Shown here in pieces: positions 6,218 to 10,005 of a DNA stretch of 10,005 bases. This DNA comes from Elusimicrobiota bacterium. Its GTDB lineage: Bacteria; Elusimicrobiota; Elusimicrobia; UBA1565; UBA9628. The position numbers and the translations under genes are program-made. Position 1 is the first letter of the stretch. The number at the start of each line of letters is the position of its first letter. The DNA lies in assembly GCA_028717865.1 (NCBI GenBank), contig JAQUMZ010000063.1, forward strand, positions 1-10,005, written 5' to 3'. Below the pieces are notes generated by a model, which saw nothing but the letters and a program-made list of their open reading frames with translations, had not been told where the DNA came from and searched no databases.

Positions 6218-6418
6218 GTACCAAGGTTCGCGCGCGGTCGTTCGGCGCGCGAACCCGCGCGCGCCCTGTTCCGCGTGCGCGCGCAGGGCGGTATGCGGAT
6301 CCATGGAGTTGGGCGATTTCTCGTCCGTTTCCGTAGAACTCAATACTATCGGCCCGACCAAGGAATAGTCGGGCCGGCCTCGCGATCCCTGACGGCGGGA
6401 TCGCGAGGGCATTTAACG
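6218..6418. repeat. Structured 234-bp-period element, copy 2
   Basis: Second direct copy, offset 234 bases from copy 1 over its central part. Hairpin A (6244-6265) is unchanged. Hairpins B and C are kept but with changed, still complementary bases. Similarity fades after hairpin C: TTTGACGG in copy 1 against TTTAACGA here. Confidence 0.85.
6350..6408. other. Paired hairpins B and C of repeat copy 2
   Basis: Hairpin B pairs CGGCCCGAC (6350-6358) with GTCGGGCCG (6368-6376), nine perfect pairs around a nine-base loop. Hairpin C pairs CCTCGCGATCCC (6378-6389) with GGGATCGCGAGG (6397-6408), twelve perfect pairs around loop TGACGGC. Both are stronger than in copy 1, and the base changes fall on both sides of the stems. 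Confidence 0.85.
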
Positions 6419-6637
6419 ACTTGCGACTGTAGCCGGCCGCAATCCCGGAAAACTTTACCGGACAGTTGTGGCCCGGACACGCTATATTGTCGCGCCTGGG
6501 GGAGTTGATTGACGTGCGTCCGCGACTGTACCCGAGCGCAGTCGGGTTACCGGCGACGACGGCGGGTAATGCGTCCATTGATGTTTCGGCGCGCGTCCGG
6601 CGCCAACTTTGTAGACTATCGAAAGTTTAGCAAGTTT
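6409..6637. other. Intergenic stretch between the structured repeat and the methyltransferase
   Basis: No convincing gene. It holds a candidate -10 box at 6483-6488, a small hairpin ACCCGA/TCGGGT near 6530-6548, and an in-frame TTG-initiated extension of the downstream gene (from 6509, with an ATG at 6569) whose product is Arg-rich and unlike the methyltransferase family. Together with 5896-6408 this makes a 742-base gene-free region. Confidence 0.55.
6483..6488 (+). promoter_or_regulatory. Candidate -10 box upstream of the methyltransferase
   Basis: TATATT lies in CACGCTATATTGTCGC. GGGGGAG follows at about 6498-6504, which would suit a TTG start at 6509, but the methyltransferase homology begins only near 6650. 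Transcription from here would leave a leader of about 140 bases. A second weak box, TAGACT (6612-6617), lies nearer the chosen ATG. Confidence 0.3.
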
Positions 6638-7351
6638 ATGTCCGACGGCATGAGGACGGTGCGGTTCGTGCTGGTCCGGCCCCGCGATCCTAACAATATC
6701 GGCGCGGCGGCGCGGGCCATGGCTAATTTCGGCTTCGGCGAGCTCGTCGTCGTGGACCCCTACCCGCCCACTTGGCGCGAGGCCAAAAGCGCCGTGGGGG
6801 CCGGCGCGGTCATGGCCGCGGCCAGATGTCTTTCCCTGGACGAGGCCCTGTCCGGCGCCGAGCTGGTCCTGGGCGCCTGCGGCGGCGGCCGCAAGTTCCG
6901 GCGTCCGGTAGTCGAACTGCCCGCTTTGGGCGACTATCTCGCGGCCCGGCTCGGAGCGGGGCGGCTGGTCGTGCTCTTCGGCTCGGAAAAGACGGGCCTG
7001 ACCGGGGCGCAGTTGGGCCGCTGCCACGCCCTGCTGCGCATACCCACCTCGCCGCGCACGCCCTCCATGAATTTGGGCCACGCCGTGGCCGTGGCCGCCT
7101 ACGAGCTGGTCCGGCCGCGCCGGGCCGCGGTCCTGGAGCCGCCGCTGCCGCCGGCTCCGACCGAGCAGCTCGAGGTCCTGGTCGCGCAGTTCCTGCGCGC
7201 CTTCGCCGCGCTGGGCTACGGCCGAGGCCTGCCGCGGCCGACCATGGAGCGCCGCGTGCGCGAGACCCTCCAGCGCCTGGGTCCGCGCCGCAAGGACGCC
7301 GGCCTGCTGCTCGCGCTTCTGCGGCGGGTCAACGCCGGGAAATCCGGATGA
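6638..7351 (+). CDS. trmJ: TrmJ-like SPOUT RNA 2'-O-methyltransferase
   Basis: Methylates a ribose 2'-OH in tRNA, position 32 of the anticodon loop in characterised TrmJ, using S-adenosylmethionine; cytosolic. All three SpoU/TrmH trefoil-knot motifs are present in 237 residues: motif 1 PRDPNNIGAAARAMANFGF (15-33, with N20 and the conserved R26); motif 2 LFGSEKTGL (113-121, E117); motif 3 IPTSPRTPSMNLGHAVAVAAYEL (136-158, with S143 and N145 in the knot). The helical C-terminal region (about 175-235), ending RKDAGLLLALLRRV, resembles TrmJ and not the shorter TrmL. I chose the ATG at 6638 because homology starts about ten residues later. ATG 6650 is possible, and the frame remains open upstream to a TTG at 6509, giving an unlikely Arg-rich extension. 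No strong Shine-Dalgarno is visible. The 3' end overlaps the convergent peptidase gene by 23 bases. Confidence 0.85.
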   Translation: MSDGMRTVRFVLVRPRDPNNIGAAARAMANFGFGELVVVDPYPPTWREAKSAVGAGAVMAAARCLSLDEALSGAELVLGACGGGRKFRRPVVELPALGDYLAARLGAGRLVVLFGSEKTGLTGAQLGRCHALLRIPTSPRTPSMNLGHAVAVAAYELVRPRRAAVLEPPLPPAPTEQLEVLVAQFLRAFAALGYGRGLPRPTMERRVRETLQRLGPRRKDAGLLLALLRRVNAGKSG

Positions 7352-8063
7352 AGCCCCCGCGGCCGAAGGCGGGGGTGGAATGGGCCATGGCCCGCAGCAG
7401 GGCCTCGTCCGGGACCCAATAGGGCTCGTACCATTCGCGGTCCACGTCCATGACGAGTACCCGCCGCCCGGCCGCGTCGTAGGCGCCCAGCGGCGAGACG
7501 TGCGCGAAGGGCCCGCCGGCCGCGCCGGTCAGGTCGTCCTGGACGAAATGCGCCAGGATGATGTCGGACGGATCGCGTTCATTTTCCGCCAGGGCTCGGC
7601 GCAGCGCGCGCAGCGATTCGTTGCCGCCGTCCCGCGCCGGATGCCGTTCCACGGTTACGCCGGAGGCCCCGAGTCCGCGCAGGGCGGCCCTCAAAAAAAC
7701 GGCCAGCTGCTCCAAGGTCACGCCGCGGCGTCCGCGCCATCCCGCGCTCGAGACCAAGGCCTGCCATTCCTTCGCGAACGAGACCAGCCGGACTTGGGTT
7801 ATGTTTCGCTCGTCGTCGCGCCTCGGCCGGCGCGCGTTGAGCAGGGCGTTGAGGGCCATGGCCGAGGCCGCCGCCGAGCACGAGGCCTCGCCGGCTTGGG
7901 CCTCGTAAAACGAGCTCAAGGCCCAATAATCCGGAGCCGGATGCGCGGGGTCGCTCAAGTAAGCGTGATCGGACGTCAGGGACCGGGCCAAGGGTCCGTA
8001 CTTGGGAGGCGAGGCGAACGCCGGTCCCGCCGCCAGAAGCAGCAGGGCGAGCGCCTGGTTCAT
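7329..8063 (-). CDS. Exported phytochelatin-synthase-like cysteine peptidase
   Basis: A 244-residue papain-fold protein of the phytochelatin synthase family (as in Nostoc alr0975). Plant enzymes join glutathiones into metal-binding phytochelatins; short bacterial members mainly cleave glycine from glutathione. The catalytic set is intact: oxyanion Q56 and nucleophile C62 in YEAQAGEASCSAAASAMALNAL; H188 in FAHVSPLGAYD; D206 in VLVMDVDREWYEPYWV. The Q-to-C spacing of 6 and H-to-D spacing of 18 equal those I recall for the Nostoc enzyme (Q64, C70, H183, D201). A signal peptide (MNQALALLLLAAGPAFA, likely cleaved after A17) predicts export to the periplasm, unusual for an enzyme acting on cytosolic glutathione. 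The eukaryotic Cys-rich C-terminal domain is absent. I chose the ATG at 8063 over earlier in-frame starts because it opens the signal peptide and sits seven bases after a perfect TATAAT. It is divergent from the DUF1059-like gene. Confidence 0.85.
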   Translation of the reverse strand: MNQALALLLLAAGPAFASPPKYGPLARSLTSDHAYLSDPAHPAPDYWALSSFYEAQAGEASCSAAASAMALNALLNARRPRRDDERNITQVRLVSFAKEWQALVSSAGWRGRRGVTLEQLAVFLRAALRGLGASGVTVERHPARDGGNESLRALRRALAENERDPSDIILAHFVQDDLTGAAGGPFAHVSPLGAYDAAGRRVLVMDVDREWYEPYWVPDEALLRAMAHSTPAFGRGGFIRISRR

Positions 8064-8070
8064 GAGGCTT

Positions 8071-8076
8071 ATTATA
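8071..8076 (-). promoter_or_regulatory. -10 box of the phytochelatin-synthase-like gene, leaderless
   Basis: Minus-strand TATAAT (8076 to 8071) matches the consensus exactly and is followed by seven bases (AAGCCTC) and then the ATG at 8063. Transcription would begin on the start codon. No Shine-Dalgarno fits in that space and no clear -35 is visible. Confidence 0.55.
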
Positions 8077-8080
8077 TCCC

Positions 8081-8088
8081 ACCGCGGT
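8081..8088. promoter_or_regulatory. ACCGCGGT palindrome between divergent -10 boxes
   Basis: A perfect 8-bp palindrome lies between the minus-strand -10 (8071-8076) and the plus-strand -10 (8088-8093), sharing its last base with the latter. A protein bound here would cover both promoters, but an 8-bp palindrome in G+C-rich DNA may be chance. Confidence 0.25.
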
Positions 8089-8093
8089 AGAAT
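8088..8093 (+). promoter_or_regulatory. Candidate -10 box of the DUF1059-like gene
   Basis: TAGAAT lies 27 bases before the ATG at 8121. Transcription would give a leader of about 20 bases holding the ribosome binding site. Confidence 0.4.
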
Positions 8094-8110
8094 AAAGGTG
8101 GAGGGGGCCA

Positions 8111-8117
8111 GGGAGGG
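8111..8117 (+). promoter_or_regulatory. Ribosome binding site of the DUF1059-like gene
   Basis: GGGAGGG lies three to four bases before the ATG at 8121. It is the clearest purine-rich Shine-Dalgarno in the window, in contrast to the leaderless arrangement of its divergent neighbour. Confidence 0.55.
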
Positions 8118-8120
8118 TTT

Positions 8121-8324
8121 ATGGCTGTAGCTCAAGGCAAGCGGTTCGTCATGGACTGCCGGCTCAATCCCAAGACCAGGTGCACGGTGACCATCGCCGG
8201 CGACGAGGAGGAGGTCCTGGACCTGGCGGAGCATCACATGGTCCGCAAGCACGGGTTCGAGCGGCGGCCGCAGCTGCGCGAGCAGCTGCGTGCGCTGCTC
8301 AAGGAGGAAGCCTACAGCCTTTGA
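8121..8324 (+). CDS. DUF1059-like small protein
   Basis: A 67-residue soluble protein with no signal peptide or membrane segment. It resembles the DUF1059 family of small proteins of unknown function: an N-terminal strand with cysteines (C13 in FVMDCRLN, C21 in RCTVTIAG), then a helix DEEEVLDLAEHHMVRKHGF with histidines 38, 39 and 44, matching the family pattern of two Cys followed by EEVL..A..H....HG. The Cys and His residues could form a metal site; that is inference. The start is set by GGGAGGG just upstream. It is divergent from the phytochelatin-synthase-like gene and separated from the convergent kinase gene by only 13 bases. If the divergent pair is co-regulated, a role in metal or thiol stress is conceivable but unproven. 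Confidence 0.7.
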   Translation: MAVAQGKRFVMDCRLNPKTRCTVTIAGDEEEVLDLAEHHMVRKHGFERRPQLREQLRALLKEEAYSL

Positions 8325-8337
8325 CGCGGCGCCCGGC

Positions 8338-10005
8338 TCAGGTTTTCGGTTTGGCCAGGGTCGGGGCATCGAGCGTCTCGCGCGCCTTGCGCAGAAGGGC
8401 GTCGCGCGTGAAGGGCTTGGCCAGGAAGGCTATGCCGGGGGCCAGCTGGATATGCCGGGTGACGGTTTCGGGAGCGTAGCCCGAGATGTAGAGTATCTTG
8501 AGCCCGGGCCGCTTGGGCGCCAGGCGCTGGGCCAGTTGCGGGCCGGAGACTCGGGCCATGACGATGTCCGTGACCAGGAGCTGGATGGGCCCGCCTTGCG
8601 CGGCCGCCAGGCGCTCGGCTTGCAGCGCGTCGGCGGCGGGCAGAACCGTGTAGCCCGCGGCGCGCAGGATGTGGGAGGCCAGCTCGCGCACGCGCCGGTC
8701 GTCCTCGACCAGAAGGACGGTCTCGCTGCCGCCGGGAGCGGCCGCCGCCGCGGCCGGGACGGGCTCCGGGGTCTTGGGCTCCAGGGCGCTGGGCAGATAG
8801 ATCCGGAAGGTCGTGCCCCGGCCGGGGCTGCTTTCGACGAGGATGTCGCCGCCGCTTTGCTTGACGATGCCGAAGACCATGGAGAGGCCCAGGCCCGTGC
8901 CCCGGCCCCGGAGCTTGGTCGTGAAGAACGGCTCGAAGGCGCGGCTGAGGGTCTCCGCGTCCATCCCGTGGCCGGTGTCGGAGACCTCGAGCCGGACGGC
9001 GGGGCCGGGCTTCAGATCCGGGTGGGCGCCGGCCAGGGCGGTGTCGACCTTGACGTCGCGCGTCGAGATGGTCAGCGTCCCGCCGCCGGGCATGGCGTCC
9101 CGGGCGTTGACGGCGAGATTGAGCAGCACCTGTTCCAGCTGCACGGGATCCACCTTGACCAGGCCCAGCGGCGAGCCCGGACGGATGCGCAGCACGATGT
9201 CCTCGCCGATCAGGCGTTGGATGAGCGTCGCGACCCCCTTGACGGTCTCATTGATGTCGATGACCTTCGGCGCGAGAACCTGGCGGCGGCTGAAGGCCAG
9301 CAGTTGGCGGGTCAGGGTCGCGGCTCGTTCCGTGGACCGCAGTATCTCCTGGACGCGATGCCGGGCGCCGCGGTGGTGCGCCACGTCCTCCTCCAGCAAT
9401 TCGGCGTAGCCCATGATCGCGGTCAGAAGATTGTTGAAGTCATGGGCCATGCCCCCCGCCAGGCGGCCCACGGCCTCCATCTTCTGGGCTTGGCGCAGCT
9501 GTTCCTCCAGTTGCTTGCGTTCCGTCACCGGCACCACGGCCTCGAGGACCGCGATGATGTTGCCGTCGGCGTCGCGCAGGGGGCTGGATATCACCTGCGT
9601 CCAGACCGGCTTGCCCTCGGGCGAGAGGCTCATGCGTTCGCGCTCGTCGCGCTCGACCCCGGTGGCGAAGACCGCGGCCGCCGGGCAATCCGCGCCCTCC
9701 TTGCCGTCGTGGCGCTCGTGGCAGCGCCGGCCCACGATGTCGCCGAAGAGCTTGCGCATGACCTCGTTGCCCCAAAGCACGCGGTAATCGGGCGAGACCA
9801 GCGCCAGCCCCACTCCGACGTTGCGGGTGACCATCTCCAGCCGGTCCCACTCGCGGTGCAGGTCCTCCTCGGCGCTTTCTCTCTCGGTCACGTCCGTGAA
9901 TATCGTCACCACCCGCCCGCCGGGAAGGCGGTAGGCGTGGGCGTCGAGCCGGGCCCGGAGGGGGCCGCGGCGATAGGCGAGGGGGGCGGGCAGGAACTCC
10001 GCCTG
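8338..10005 (-). CDS. PAS-containing hybrid sensor histidine kinase with C-terminal receiver (cut by right edge)
   Basis: The minus-strand frame is open from the right edge for 555 codons, so the true start lies outside. Domains in order, numbered from the edge: end of a first PAS domain (RLPGGRVVTIFTDVTERE, about 26-43); a second PAS domain (about 55-160) with RRCHERHDGKEGADCP; HisKA with autophosphorylated H188 in GGMAHDFNNLLTAIMGYAELL; HATPase with N-box NLAVNARDAM (N300), G1 SDTGHGM (D343), FEPFFTTK and RGTGLGLSMVFGIVKQSGG; an Ala/Pro linker; and a receiver with acidic pocket E434-D435-D436, phosphoacceptor D480 (LLVTDIVM), the switch region YISGY and K530 (AKPF). A receiver fused after the kinase suggests a phosphorelay, or a kinase tuned by its own receiver. 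No output regulator is next door. No membrane segment is seen in the visible part, so it may sense a cytosolic signal or carry its sensor upstream of the edge. Confidence 0.93.
   Translation of the reverse strand, partial: QAEFLPAPLAYRRGPLRARLDAHAYRLPGGRVVTIFTDVTERESAEEDLHREWDRLEMVTRNVGVGLALVSPDYRVLWGNEVMRKLFGDIVGRRCHERHDGKEGADCPAAAVFATGVERDERERMSLSPEGKPVWTQVISSPLRDADGNIIAVLEAVVPVTERKQLEEQLRQAQKMEAVGRLAGGMAHDFNNLLTAIMGYAELLEEDVAHHRGARHRVQEILRSTERAATLTRQLLAFSRRQVLAPKVIDINETVKGVATLIQRLIGEDIVLRIRPGSPLGLVKVDPVQLEQVLLNLAVNARDAMPGGGTLTISTRDVKVDTALAGAHPDLKPGPAVRLEVSDTGHGMDAETLSRAFEPFFTTKLRGRGTGLGLSMVFGIVKQSGGDILVESSPGRGTTFRIYLPSALEPKTPEPVPAAAAAAPGGSETVLLVEDDRRVRELASHILRAAGYTVLPAADALQAERLAAAQGGPIQLLVTDIVMARVSGPQLAQRLAPKRPGLKILYISGYAPETVTRHIQLAPGIAFLAKPFTRDALLRKARETLDAPTLAKPKT

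Noticed and set aside
4720..6336. Long plus-strand open frame antisense to the radical SAM gene
   Set aside because: The product is His/Gly/Gln-rich with no domain and runs from antisense of a clear gene into the duplicated repeats.
5777..6412. Minus-strand frame open through both copies of the structured repeat, with a repeated peptide containing SMDPHTALRAHAE
   Set aside because: The 234-base offset is a multiple of three, so both copies read alike. But at least four of the first differences between copies change amino acids, while the hairpin changes are compensatory. There is no ribosome binding site, and the frame overlaps the start of the radical SAM gene.
6378..6412. Hairpin C as an intrinsic terminator for the minus-strand or plus-strand gene
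   Set aside because: No T-run follows on either strand, no gene ends beside it, and the hairpin occurs in both copies of a repeat.
6509..6637. TTG-started N-terminal extension of the RNA methyltransferase
   Set aside because: The added 43 residues are Arg-rich and lie outside the family's conserved start; ATG 6638 begins just before motif 1. GGGGGAG upstream of the TTG is noted but not enough.
5896..6637. CRISPR array or tRNA cluster in the long gene-free region
   Set aside because: There are only two long repeat units with no short regular repeats and spacers, and no cloverleaf with a T-arm consensus.

Overview
The window is a high-G+C, gene-dense stretch of a bacterial chromosome. It carries seven confidently read protein genes, one unrecognised gene cut by the left edge, and one 740-base non-coding region full of repeats and hairpins. 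No rRNA, tRNA, CRISPR array, integrase or transposase gene is visible. The sequence does not fix the organism. Strong G+C codon bias, several start codons placed 6-9 bases downstream of a -10 box (leaderless style), and a dispersed GGGGACGTTCCTTGC repeat would suit an uncultured environmental lineage. I lean weakly towards Elusimicrobiota or a similar phylum, from memory only.

Layout. 1-313 (-): 5' part of a small Cys-containing protein of unknown function. 335-403 (+): possible 22-codon leader ORF whose stop overlaps the next start. 400-1608 (+): adenosine deaminase (add). 1609-1785: spacer with a dispersed repeat, 9-bp tandem repeats and a candidate promoter. 1786-2754 (+): squalene/phytoene synthase family enzyme, coupled by a 4-base GTGA overlap to 2751-4409 (+), a multi-pass GT39-like glycosyltransferase. 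4369-5895 (-): B12-binding-domain radical SAM protein, convergent with and overlapping the glycosyltransferase. 5896-6637: non-coding, with copies of the dispersed repeat and then a structured element duplicated at a 234-base offset. 6638-7351 (+): TrmJ-like RNA 2'-O-methyltransferase. 7329-8063 (-): exported phytochelatin-synthase-like cysteine peptidase. 8121-8324 (+): DUF1059-like small protein, divergent from the peptidase. 8338 to the right edge (-): PAS-containing hybrid sensor kinase with a C-terminal receiver, cut by the edge.

How the genes work together. The only clear operon is the prenyl synthase plus glycosyltransferase pair, which suggests making and glycosylating an isoprenoid lipid or working with polyprenyl-linked sugars at the membrane. 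The radical SAM gene next to it could act on the same lipid, but it is on the other strand and that link is only inferred. Adenosine deaminase (purine salvage), the tRNA methyltransferase and the sensor kinase look independent.

The most unusual part is 5983-6418. Two copies of one element have each kept two strong hairpins, and a base pair in each hairpin has flipped from G:C to C:G between copies. That pattern suggests the fold (RNA or single-stranded DNA) matters rather than a protein.
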